This document shows positions 22,376-33,391 of a stretch of DNA of 64,000 nt, piece after piece. The notes under the pieces were generated by a model, which was not told where the DNA came from, ran no database searches, and worked only from the letters and a program-made list of their open reading frames with translations. Numbering within the stretch: the stretch's first letter is position 1; the number at the start of each line of letters is the position of its first letter. The DNA is from Turnera subulata (taxonomy: Eukaryota; Streptophyta; Magnoliopsida; Malpighiales; Passifloraceae): contig JAKUCV010004273.1 in the NCBI GenBank assembly GCA_028386065.3, forward strand, positions 1,707 to 65,706. The letters run 5' to 3'. Made by a program: the position numbers and the translations under genes.

Positions 22376-25302
22376 CCCCGTCAATTTGAGCGTCCTGGCA
22401 GAGGTAAGACTCAAATTGGTCCTCAAAGTCTGGAATGCAGAGGAACCCAATGATTTTGTAAAAATATCAGCTACCTGTTCTGAGGCTGAAACATGATGAA
22501 CAGCAACATCACCACTAAGAACACGCTCTCGAACAAAATGGAGATCAATCTCCAAATGCTTTGTACGTTGATGCTGTATCGGATTCGTAGCAAGGTAAGT
22601 GGCAGAGAGATTGTCACAATGCAAAGGAACAGGCAAGGAAGGAGAAATGAATAATTCCCGAAGTAGAGACCGAAGCCAACAAATCTCAGCAACAGTGCTA
22701 GCCAATGCTCGGTATTCAGATTCCGCACTGCTTCGAGAAACCGTATGTTGTTTCTTGGCAGACCAGGAGATGAGATTGTCACCAAGAAAAACGCAATAAC
22801 CAGTAGTAGAGCGACGAGTATCCAAGCAACCAGCCCAATCCGCATCACTAAAAGCCACCAGAGAATCAAGTGTAGAAGAACGAATCAAAAATCCAAAATC
22901 AAGAGTACCTTGCAAATAGCACAATATGCGTTTGACAGCCTTCCAGTGAACATCCGTGGGAGAGTGCATATACTGACAAGCTGTATTCACAGCAAACGAA
23001 ATATCAAGACGAGTGAAAGTTAAGTATTGAAGTGCCCCCACAACACTACGATACCGATGCTGCTCCTCAGAACTCAGCAATACACCTTCATTAACCGAAA
23101 AAGTTTTGTTTGGTGGAAGAGGAGTAGCAACCGATTTTGCAACTGTCAACCCAGAACGAGCCAAGATTTAAGATATTTGTTTTGATGAAGAAACAAACCA
23201 GCAGACGATCGGAGAACTTGAATACCAAGAAAATAATTCAAGTCACCAAGATCAGTCATAGCAAACTCCTGCTATAACACCGTTAACAAATCTTTGAGAA
23301 TAGAAGAAGTGGAAGCTGTAAGAATAATGTCATCTACATAGAGGAGTAAAACAGCCATGCCTCCTGATTTGCGAAGAGTAAACATTGAGGCATCAGACCT
23401 GCTAACAGAAAACCCTTTGGAAACCAGAAAATTAGCAAATCTCTGATACTAGGAACGAGGTGCCTGCTTAAGCCCATAAAGAGCTCGATTGAGCTTACAC
23501 ACATAAGAAGGATGTTGGGGATCAACAAAACCTGCAGGCTGTCGCATATAAGCACTCTCTTGGATAAAACCATTCAGAAAGGCGTTCTTGACATCTAACT
23601 GTCGAAGAGGCCATTGTCGGGAAACTGCCATAGCTAAAACAGTATGAATAGTCGCGGGCTTGACCACGGGACTGAACGTCTCACCAAAATCCTCACCAGC
23701 CTTCTACGCATAGCGCGCCTTATACCGTTCCAAGGAGCCATCAGAATGGTATTTGCGGCGATAAACCCACTTGGAACCAATTACATTCACAGCGGAAGAG
23801 GGAAGCGGGACCAAAGTCCATGTATTATTGCAAAAAAGCGCCTGATACTCATCAGACATAGCACGGAGCCAGTTGGAATCAACACAAGCCTGTTTATAGG
23901 TGGTTGGATCTGGGCCAGGATCTGGAGAGGTTGAAACGGAAAGCAAAAAAGTTTTGGTTTTGGGTTTTGTAATCCCAGCCCGGGCGCGAGTAGTCATAGG
24001 GTGCGTGGGATTGGGTGCTTTTGCACGGGGCGGTGAAGGGGGAGGTGCAGGCGAAGAGGGTGTATTTGGGTTGGGAGAAGGCGAGATTGGAGGTTGTGGA
24101 GGCGAAGCAATTATATTTGGGTGGAGAGAAGGCGAGTTTGTAGGCGGTGGAGACAGTGGGGTATCCACCAAAGCGATAGGGGATGATGAAGTGGGTTTTG
24201 GATTAGAAGAAGAGAGTGGAAGAGTTTGAGTGAAAATAGGAGAATGAAGAGAAGAAGTGGGAAGAGTAAGAACAGACGCTGGAAGAAAAGAAGAAGAAGA
24301 TATAATGCTGGACTCTGTCTGCCGTGAGGTTGGATAAGGAAAAACTTCTTCATTAAACACTACGTTGCGGGAAATAATAGCACGATTAGTGATAGGATTG
24401 AGACAATGGAAACCACGATGTTGATGAGAAACACCAAGAAAGATATGTATGGAAGAGCGAAAATCTAACTTATGAGACTGTGAATTGGTGTTGTGAGGGT
24501 AGCCAGTTAAATACTGGAATGGAGTGGACCAGTGCAATGCGACAGTAGGTAAGCGATTGTGAACATACACTGCATATTGTAAGGCCTCAACCCAAAAAGT
24601 AGATGGTAAATGGGCTTGGAACAACATAGTACGGACAACATTCAACAAAGTGCGATGAACACGCTCAGCCATGCCATTCTGTTGATGACTATATGGACAA
24701 GAAATACAGCGCACAATCCCATGTTTAGCTAGATAGTTATCAAAACGAGCATTACAATACTCACCACCACTATCACTTTGTAAAGCACGTATGGTAGTAG
24801 AAAATTGATTCTGAATTAATGTATGAAAGAGTTGGAAACGATCAAAAACATCAGACTTATGGCGAAGAGGATAGACCCAACAAAACTTAGAAAATTCATC
24901 AAGAAATAAAACGTAATACTTAAAACCCGTGAAAGAAGAGACAGAAGATGTCCATACATCACTATGAACCACATGAAAAAGTCCAGGACTAGGTGTCGTG
25001 GAAGACAAATAAGGCAATAGAGTGTGTTTGCCCAATTGACATTCATGACAAAAACTAGCTAACTTATTGGAAGAAAACAAATGGGAATGCTGTTTGTAGA
25101 CTGCCTGCATAACGGGAAGACCAGGATGACATAGACGCTGGTGCCACAAAACAGGAGGGGCCCGAGACGTCACCAAAGCAAGAGGAGCAAAGGAATCAGA
25201 GGAATCAGTTGCAGAGAATGAGTATAAAGGACCCGAATCACTGCAACGCAGCTGGGGGTTCAAGGCTTGACAATCCTTCACAGAAAAAACTAGAAAAATC
25301 AA
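22376..25302 (-). pseudogene. Copia integrase, reverse transcriptase and RNase H, broken
   Basis: Integrase has the GAG-pre-integrase HQRLCHPG and catalytic acids in HSDVW, SDSGGEY and MAERVHRT. RT begins near 23800 and includes [11 protein letters not shown] and YVDDII. RNase H has FSDADWAG and SSAESEYRAL and ends TADKS-like at 22361-22375. Breaks: TAG at 23704-23706 in the KARLVA region, TAG for Trp at 23449-23451 (normally APRSWYQRF-like), and a frameshift near 23165. All key domains are present, so the copy decayed after insertion. Confidence 0.9.
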
Positions 25303-26596
25303 AATCCAAAGAACACAAATTATCCTTTGAAAACTGTTTGACCGAAATCAAATTCTTAGTTAAGTGACGCACAACCAAAACATCACGCAACACAAAAGAA
25401 AAAGAACCTATTCGTAGAGTAGTATTGCCAATATGAGAGATGGGAAGAAACTTACCATCCCCCACTTGTACTGTATCAGAACCAGTATACTCAGTGAAGG
25501 AATCAAGATGAGATGTAGAATTTGTCATATGATTAGTTGTACCAGTGTCTGCATACCACGTTGGAGTATTCTGAACATGAAGACCAGCAAAAGTATTCGT
25601 AGGCTGAGTACGAACCTTGGGATTAAGAGGACAAGTTTTCGCAGTATGTTGATAACCGTCACACAGTTGACATTGCACAGGTCCGGGCCCTAAAACAGAA
25701 GGACTAGAGGTAAAGGAACGATTCGGGAACTGATTATCAGGACGAGAGGAAGAAAAAGAAGGGGAAGATGAGGAGGATGGATTAAAACCACGACAGCGAC
25801 CGCGGCCTCCATTGCCACGGCCACTACGAAAACTATTGTTGCTGCGACCTCTATTAGTAAAAAAAGCTGTGGGAGACTCAGATGAAGTAGAAGAAGAGGA
25901 TCGTGTTTTCTCTAACCGAGATTCATGTGCAAGAAGATAAGATCGCAACTCATAGTAAGAAGGTAAGGGTGTTTTGGCAGTCATAACAGTAACAACTTCG
26001 GAGTACTCAGGAGGAAGACCATCAAGAATTTGTATAACAAGATCATCCTCCTGAATAGCACGACCAATAGCCTCAAGATTATCAGCAATATTATGAAGAT
26101 ATTGAAGATATGAAGACATAGAACGAGAGTCTTTCTTTGCACGAGTGAAAGCAGTTTTGTATTCAAGATATCTAGCATTAACGTGTTCATGAAAAAGTTG
26201 TTCAATAAGCAACCAAACCTCACGAGCAGACTGAACCAGAGCTGGACGAACAATGTGTTTGAGGATATCAGGACTGACAGTGGCATATATCCAGGTAACA
26301 ATTGTACTATCAATTTGACACCAGATGGCATAGGCTGGATTAGGAACATTCTGACCAGACTCAGTAAGAAAAGGTTCAGGAGGTGCTGAGGTGCCATCAA
26401 CATGATGAACTACCTGATGAGACTGAAAAACAGTGAGAAGCAAAGTTTGCCAAACAAGAAAATTAGTAAAGTCTAGCACTGCAGGAACGTAATTTTTGAT
26501 ATTGCTAACAGACAAAACAGAATGAGCAACAGAAGAGGATAAAGAAGAAGAAGAAGTAGTAGTAGTAGAAGATGAAGAGGAAGATTCTATGGACAT
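25238..26596 (-). pseudogene. Copia gag and protease part of the polyprotein
   Basis: 452 codons from ATG at 26596. The N-terminus is Ser/Thr-rich, then a retrotransposon gag (UBN2-like) region with FTNFLVWQTLL, a CCHC-like knuckle CQLCDGYQHTAKTCPLN, and the protease site WYADTGTTNHMTNS (Asp-Thr-Gly). The frame then shifts: integrase continues in another frame overlapping 25238-25302. Copia elements normally encode one continuous polyprotein, so this is a frameshift mutation. Confidence 0.88.
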
Positions 26597-26650
26597 GGTG
26601 AAAAAAGAAAATAATCAGGCTTGTGAGGATTTTAACCCGCTCCGCTACCA

Positions 26651-26853
26651 TGAAAGAATAGTATTCTAGGATGCCTGTAGTATGGCCATCCCTGTGTATT
26701 TATCATTGAGCTGTTCAACATTACAAAGAGTTCTATATACAGACAACTACATATTCTGCTAAGTCAAGCTATACTAGGGATAATACTGATATAGTGATAA
26801 CAACATAATCTGATACAATGAGATAACAATGAGATAATCATTAGCTCTTATCA
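26651..26853 (-). repeat. 5' LTR of the Copia element
   Basis: 203 bp. The primer site lies immediately to its left (26636-26650). Confidence 0.95.
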
Positions 26854-27473
26854 AATTGAACACTTTAAATAACTTGCAAATTGTTGGGATGGTTGAAGCC
26901 AATAGCATGGTGGTGAAAGAGATCCGGAGCATGACTCAACTAGTGAGACTCGAAATCAGGAATATTGAAGGCTCACATGAAGAGGACCTGTGCTTTGCCA
27001 TCCAAAATATGCGTCTGCTTCGCCGGTTATATGTGACGGCAGCTAAGAGGGACGAGATCCTTTGTCTGGAAGCATTGAAATCTCCTCCCCCATTCCTTGA
27101 ATTCCTTGCTTTGTGTGGTAAGTTGGAGAATATCCCACAATGGTTCAAGTCACTTCAGAACTGAGGCACTTGAACTTGAATAAGTGTAGAATGACAAATG
27201 ATCCACTACCACATCTTGAAGTTCTGCCAAATTTAAGGCACCTTATGCTATCCCAAGTCTATGAAAAGCAAAACTTAGGATTCAAGAATGGCTTCCGCAG
27301 TCTTGAGTTCTTAGGGATATATAACTGCCCTAACCTGCAAAGCATAACGATAGACATGGGAGTTATGCCAGGACTCAAAAAAATAACCATTTGCGATTGC
27401 AGAATGTTAACGGAGGTCCCTTCATGTCTCATGTATCTAACCAAACTTCAAGAATTGCTGTTAGTAGAACTTT

Positions 27474-27936
27474 GGGTTTTTGGGTTTTTTGGGCCCCCGT
27501 GTTTAGTGGTTTGGCCAATTTGGTACCCCGACATTTTTTTTGGTCGGGCATATACCCCGAGATTGCATGGGCAGGCCAAACGTATACCCCTGGTCAGGCA
27601 CCTGTTGACGTGGAGGCTGCCCGGGTATTTGCGCGTGTTACTGTAGCAAAACGACGTCGTTTTAAGTGAGAAAACGACGTCGTTTCATGCCACGTCGGAC
27701 ACAGGTGGCTTAGTGGGGCCCACTTCACTCAAAGCCAATCCTCTAAAACGACGTCGTTTTGCTACAGTAACACGCGCAAATACCTCGGGCAGCCTCCACG
27801 TCAGCAGGTGCCTGACCAAGGGTATACGTTTGGCCTGCCCATGCAATCTCGGAGTATATGCCCGGCCAAAAAAAATGTCGGGGTACCAAATTGGCCAAAC
27901 CACTAAACATAGGGGCCCAAAAAACCCGAAAACCCC
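27474..27936. mobile_element. Foldback element with ~190-bp arms
   Basis: The left arm (27474-27664) and right arm (about 27746-27936) are inverted copies, both carrying GTTTAGTGGTTTGGCC and an outer G/T-rich end. The palindrome AAAACGACGTCGTTTT closes each arm and recurs once in the 80-bp centre. No coding sequence. The flanks differ (NBS-LRR on the left, Copia RT on the right) and I see no target duplication. Confidence 0.8.
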
Positions 27937-29295
27937 ACAAGAAACAAAGCCAGACTTGTTGCTCAAGGATACCTCCAAGAGGAAGGAATTGACTTTGATG
28001 AGACCTTTGCACTCGTTGCAAGACTTGAGTCAATTCGCATGCTTTTGGCATTTGCTTCACATAAAGGATTCAAGCTCTACCAAATGGATGTAAAGAGTGC
28101 CTTCCTAAATGGATTCATCATGGAGGAAGTGTATGTTGAACAACCTCCCGGATTTGAGAGCTTTGAACACCCTGATCATGTGTTCAAATTGAAGAAAGCA
28201 CTCTATGGCTTGAAACAAGCTCTAAGGGCTTGGTATGACAGGTTAAGTACATTCCTAATTACACAAGGCTTTACTAGAGGGAAAGTTGATTCTACTCTCT
28301 TTGTAAAGCATTTTAAGAGTGACTTAATCATTGTTCAAATTTATGTGGATGACATACTGTTCGGTGCTACTAACGACTCTTTGTGCAAAGAATTTGAAAA
28401 GTTGATGCACAGTGAATTCGAGATGAGCATGATGGCAGAATTAACATTCTTTCTCGGACTCCAAGTCAAGCAACAAAGAGATGGAATATTCATAAGTCAA
28501 GCAAAGTACACCAGGGAGTTATTGAAACGATTTGGCATGGATGGTGCCAAAACGTGTCCAACTCCAATGAGCACATCAACTAAGCTAGATAAAGATGAAC
28601 AAGGTAAAGATGTGGATATAAAGACCTACAGAGGTATGATTGGAAGCCTTCTTTACCTCACTGCTACTAGACCTAATATAATGTTCAGTGTTTGTCTATG
28701 TGCTAGATTCGAAGCATGTCCTAAGGAGTCCCATTTGCGTGCTATAAAATGGATCTTTAAATACTTGAAAGGAACTCCATCTTTAGGACTTTGGTATTCT
28801 AGAACTGATGTATTTGAATTAATTGGGTACTCTGATGCTGAATTTGCTGGATGCATTCTTGCTCAAAAAAGCACCAGTGGTACATGCCAATTCTTAGGTC
28901 AATGTCTTGTTTCATGGGTAAGTAAGAAAGAAAATTCATTAGCAACATCCACCACCGAAGCCGAGTATGTGGCTCCTGGCTCTTGTTGTGCACAAATCCT
29001 TTGGATGAAACAAACATTACTTGATTATGGTTTAGAGTTTACAAGTGTGCCGATTCTTTGTGATAGTTCAAGTGCTATTAATCTTACTAAAAATCCAGTC
29101 CAGCATTCAAGAACAAAGCACATTGAAATAAGGCATCACTTTATTAGAGACCATGTTCTTAAGAAGGATATAACGCTTGATTTTGTCCAAACTGAAAGGC
29201 AATTAGCAGATATTTTTACAAAGCCTTTGAAGGAAGAGCAGTTCAACAAGATTCGGTTGGAGCTTGGAATGTGCAATCCTCCTCAAACCGATTAA
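27937..29295 (+). pseudogene. SV1 pol: partial reverse transcriptase and RNase H
   Basis: 453 codons, open without a stop. It begins at [11 protein letters not shown] in the RT fingers region, with [22 protein letters not shown] (catalytic YVDD) and LLKRFGM, then RNase H with [21 protein letters not shown] and CDSSSAINL, ending LADIFTKPL. Protease, integrase and the first part of RT are absent. The RNase H block reads YSDAEFAG rather than the usual YSDADFAG. At 28531-28551 the coding DNA contains TTTGGCA-(7 nt)-TGCCAAA, the family hairpin. Confidence 0.9.
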
Positions 29296-30076
29296 ATAAT
29301 CAGGTACTACCCCTCCTTAAATTATGCTTAATCATGCATCACAATCACACACTTCACTAGGAATATGCATTGGCTGTGATGATATGTCAAAGAGAAGTCA
29401 CAAAAATCATCATCGAGTTTGCTGAAAAGTGGGAGAAAAAGAGAAGGAAAATCTGCTGCAAATTAGATTTGGTTCAGGCATATCCGATGTCCTCTGAATG
29501 TTGGATGTGGAGTAGAAATAATCCTGGTAAAAAGAAAAAGATTAGTTGATTAGAGCTTGACGCTTGAAAACCAAAAAGGGGTCAACTGGAAGATGAATTA
29601 TATGGCTGAATTAATTACGTGCTACAAGGGAGTTTGATTGGTCTACAGATATGGAAAGAAATTGAAACATAAGAGGGCAGCAGGGCTGATTGAAGATAAT
29701 TTTGGTATCTCCCAGATTTTTTGGTGGCATGATTTTAAGGAGAGAAGCAGCGTGTTTTTGGGGGACGATGAATGGTAATTGATTTTATGCAAATCAATAA
29801 AAAGCTGATTAGAGAAAGAAAGGTGAAGAAGAGAGAGGAGACGTGTGCTGTGTGTGCTTGAAATCCGGTGCAAAGGCGGCTGTCAGAAAAGGAGCGTCAT
29901 GCGTGGAAGAACTCTTTTACCCGCCGAGTTTTCTTGCCTATCCTTACCCTTAAACCAAGCCTACCGGTTATTAGTATCAAACCCACTTCCTTATATAATA
30001 ACCCACTCCTTATCAGTTACCCAATCAAATCCATTCCTACTTGGTAACTGCCACCTTTCATGATTACCTTTTAATC
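29296..30076. other. SV1 spacer between pol and the extra ORF
   Basis: No gene. It is the usual position of the non-coding spacer upstream of the Sirevirus env-like ORF. Confidence 0.55.
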
Positions 30077-32264
30077 ATGAGAAAAGTCGGCATTAATTCT
30101 AGAGTTGCTCAAAAAGGGAGGAAACCAAGAGCTCGGGGTAAGATAAAACCCTTAACCGACCTTCAATCAAAATCATCTTCTCTTATCTCTACTTCAAAGA
30201 GAAAAACCCTCTCTACTCCCACATTGGCAGCAACCAAAGAACCGGGTTCTAGCCCACTCAAATTACAACCACCATAGAAGAGGAAGGTGGACGAATCACC
30301 TATCGACATGGCAGCACCGGTGCCAAATCAGCCTGAGATTCCAGATGAACAGCAAAAGAATCAAGGTCCTCTACAAGACAACCCTGCAATTGTCAAAGAC
30401 CCTGAAAATCCGTAGAATCCTCAGGATCCACCTCCTACTGACAATGAGAACACGGTGGCAGAGATTAATGCAAGCATAAACAACATCGTGAGTAAGTATA
30501 GGATGTCCAAAGAAGTGGAAGATCCAATTGGGATATTTGAAGCAAAGGGGAAGCTCATGGTCCAAGATGTTGTGCCTTCACACCTCGTTGACAGAGATCT
30601 AGATGAATTCAAGAACAATTCGGCTCACCCTATTCTACCAGAGGGTTTTCTTGCTGCCTTGGAAGAAGAAGAAACTGTGGAGAAAGTCATTTCTTCCGAA
30701 AAGACCATGTCCGAGGATTACATACCTCTCTCACAAAAATTCCCCATCAAGAGGAAATATGTCTTCCAAAAGACTTACCACACTAAGGAGACAGCCAAGA
30801 AGGCCTTTCATGATCATGCTGCAATACACAGATCAGATGTCGAGAAGGCTGCTCATGGAAAGGACACCTCTCATTCAGTCAAGACTCCTCAACCCAAGCC
30901 TACTCCCAAGGCTCCACCTCCACCTCCTGTAAAGAAGAAACTTACGGCATCAGCAATGCCGAAACGGAGGAATGTGCGAGAAAGCACTCTTGCTCAAAGA
31001 ATGCGACCTCCACCCTCAAGAAAAGGTAAAAAGAAAGTGGTTTATAAGGTTGATTCTTCAGAGGATAGCTCAAATGAGGGGCAGAGAAGAGAATCCACCT
31101 GTTGATACTCAAGCTGATGATGATGGAATTCCCACATCTGAACCTCAAGATGATGAAGAGGTTGAAGAGGAGAATGAACCCGAAGATGAAGAGGATGAGG
31201 ATCCACCGATTGTTCATCTCAGGAAGCAAGGGAATGTGACTAAAAAGCACAGAAAATCTCACCACACTACTGCTGGTTCATCAAAGAATGCAGGGATCAA
31301 AGATGCACCAGGAATCATAGGTACTGGTTTCAAATTTCTCAAAAGTACCATTGTGCACTTTGATGATGTGAGAGGATTAGGGCTGTTGCAAATTGTTGAG
31401 AGGTTCAAATTGATGAACTTGGCCCTTGTCAATGTGCCTGCATATGAGAAGTTGGTCGAGGATTTCTACTCCAACATGATCCCTAAGGTAGATGAAGATG
31501 GTCTTGTTATTGGAGTTCACAGCTTGATCAGCAGACAATCTGTCTATGTCACTCATGATTCCATTCGAGTTTTGCTGAATCTTCCTAAAGGGAAAGCAGC
31601 TAGGGTGAAGTACTACAACACTGCCTCAGGAATTACTACTCCTATCCGCAACACACCTAGTGCTGCTGAGCAAAGAAAGCTCCTCTTTGGAAAGGCAAGT
31701 AAGTACGAGAAGTATAATGATCTGTCTCCAAATCACCGAGTCCTTCTGTACTTCATCACCCGCGTTCTCGTTCCTCGACATGGACATTTGAATGACTTGA
31801 AGACATACGACATGTGGCTGCTTGGGTGTTTGTTGACAAATAGCCCGGTCGATTATGTATATACCATCTTCCACCACATGAGAGAGTACTCGGGAAGGGC
31901 ATATGGGCACTTAATCACCCTTATTGCTCAGAAGGAGAATGTGGTGCCAACAAATGCACATCTTACAATCAGATCAGAAGCTATGGGTACATCCACTCTA
32001 TCTCATATGCACCTTAAGAAAAACAAGCAGGGGCTGTTTTATGTGACACAACCGAGTGCCTCTAAGAATGCAAGAATTGAGGCTTTGACTGAGGAGGTTA
32101 AGGATGATCTTCTGGAGGTCAAGGGAATGGTTGTAAAGATCATGGAGATGCAAAAGACACATTTGGACTTGTTGGTGAAGCATTTTGCTCCAAACCCGAA
32201 CAGGTTTTCTGCCTCTGGTTCTTCCACCGATGAAGCTGCTAATGATGATGAGAGCACTGAGTGA
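30077..32264 (+). pseudogene. SV1 extra (env-like) ORF
   Basis: About 729 codons in the extra-ORF position of SIRE-type elements. The N-terminus is basic (GRKPRARGK), followed by Pro-rich and acidic stretches, then a folded region from about 31310 (FKFLKSTIVHFDDVRGLGLL) resembling what databases call a putative plant transposon protein domain (from memory), and a C-terminal coiled coil (LTEEVKDDLLEVKGMVVKI). No signal peptide or clear membrane segment is visible, so env-like refers to position only. Breaks: TAG at 30275-30277 and 30413-30415, and a 1-base frameshift near 31075. Closely comparable to 57918-60281 in SV3. Function unknown. Confidence 0.7.
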
Positions 32265-32846
32265 CCTTCCTTTAGATCTGATTCCCTATTTTAGGTTCAA
32301 GCATTCTCATATTTAGACTTGCCTGTATCAAGTTTTAATTCTGTTTATGTTCTAGTTCGGTTATTTTGCAATGTTTCTGGATATTATGCTTTCTGGTTCG
32401 TTCTGGCACAGCTGATGCCAAATTGTTTGAATTTCTGTTTGAACATCTTTATGCTTTATATCTATGATGTTCTATTTTCTTGCGGCATATTACTTGATCT
32501 CTATGCAGGGTCATGATCTTTTCCTCTCTTGTAACTTTTTTTAGTGATGCCAAAAGGGGGAGAAAATTGGTGTGTGAGAAAAACACACAATAATTGGTTG
32601 ATGATTTCGATATCAATGCATGCTTATATTGTGGATGCTTACACTTATCGATATCGATTATTACTCTAACCTATTTCTGTTCCTCTATTAATTCGTGCTT
32701 AATTTTGAAAAATTTTAAAGATTGGGGGAGTATAGATTTAGGGGGAAAGTCATAGGTTGAGGAGGAGCTTAAACATTAAATCGGTTTTAAACCCTCACAT
32801 CCTTATGTTTTTCATATAAGTTTTTCATCATAAAAAAGGGGGAGAA
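32265..32846 (+). promoter_or_regulatory. SV1 3' UTR with repeated polypurine tracts
   Basis: Contains GATGCCAAAAGGGGGAGA near 32546, further GGGGGA tracts near 32724-32745, and the final AAAAAAGGGGGAGAA at 32832-32846 immediately before the LTR. The GATGCCAAAAGGGGG block recurs in SV2 and SV3. Polypurine tracts prime plus-strand DNA synthesis; repetition of them is typical of Sireviruses. Confidence 0.75.
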
Positions 32847-33391
32847 TGTTGGGTTAAGGTAATTAGCATGTGCACTAGTGATAAATTAATTAGCTAAATA
32901 GTGCTATTTAGTGAATTAACCTAATTGCCTAACCATGTGCTTAATTAGTTTTGATTAATGACAAACTAGGTTTATAAATATTTTAATCCACCAACCAAAC
33001 CCTTGAATTAAATAATGAATTCAGATTTCTAAGGTTTGAGGTTAGTGGGATTGGTGTGTGTGCTAAGGGTATTATTTTAATGCGTTAATGTCTCTTTCAT
33101 GCCTTGGACCACATTCCTTTTCTTACAACTTTGAGGCATTTGTTGGAGAAGCTCCCATACCCTATGAACCGGAAATTAAGCTTGAATAAACCTAGAAAAT
33201 GTTTGTTTAGTGATCTGGGCAGAGCTTTCAAAGATTCATCTCTATTTAGCCCCGACTTGGGATCCTCAAACATAGGTACCCAGTCAGCCCGTGCTGATTT
33301 TCTGGAGGATTAAGGCAACTTGTTGTAGACGCTCCCAAGCTCTATAAACCTCGTATCTAGCTTAGTTTAACTCAGAAAATGTTAGACTAAG
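32847..33391 (+). repeat. SV1 3' LTR, first part
   Basis: Begins TGTTGGGTTAAGG right after the polypurine tract and stops at the SV2 insertion. The last five bases (CTAAG, 33387-33391) are duplicated at 42520-42524. Confidence 0.85.

Larger units (their letters stand above)
22171..26853 (-). mobile_element. Complete Copia retrotransposon, 4683 bp, inside the NBS-LRR gene
   Basis: Two 203-bp LTRs (22171-22373 and 26651-26853) start TGAAAGAA and end CTTATCA on the plus strand, with a 5-bp duplication AATTG outside (22166-22170 and 26854-26858). The LTRs differ at three positions that I can see, so insertion is fairly recent. A primer site TGGTAGCGGAGCGGG adjoins the right LTR. The interior has gag, protease, integrase, RT and RNase H in Copia order on the minus strand. 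Short LTRs and the gag type suggest the Ale/Retrofit lineage, with moderate certainty. Confidence 0.95.
20134..27472 (+). pseudogene. RPM1-like CC-NBS-LRR resistance gene, disrupted
   Basis: Intracellular immune receptor of the CNL class. ATGs at 20134 and 20167; MAVVPDAV at 20167 is the more typical start. Order: coiled coil with DVEDIIDEYMY near residue 85, P-loop GMGGSGKATLAAK, kinase-2 YLVVLDDVWD, RNBS-B CRVIITTR, GLPLA, RNBS-D with LFPEDC, MHD motif KMHDMLREL, then LRRs. Damage: TGG to TGA at 21493-21495 in the normally RLWMAEGF block; a 4.7-kb Copia insertion after 22170; a 1-bp deletion near 27161; loss of the last few dozen residues at the foldback element (27474). The P-loop Thr after Lys is Ala (20749-20751). 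Without the insertion the LRR frame resumes exactly across AATTG. Confidence 0.92.

Noticed and set aside
22361..23023. Plus-strand frames inside the Copia element
   Set aside because: Antisense shadows of RNase H coding sequence.
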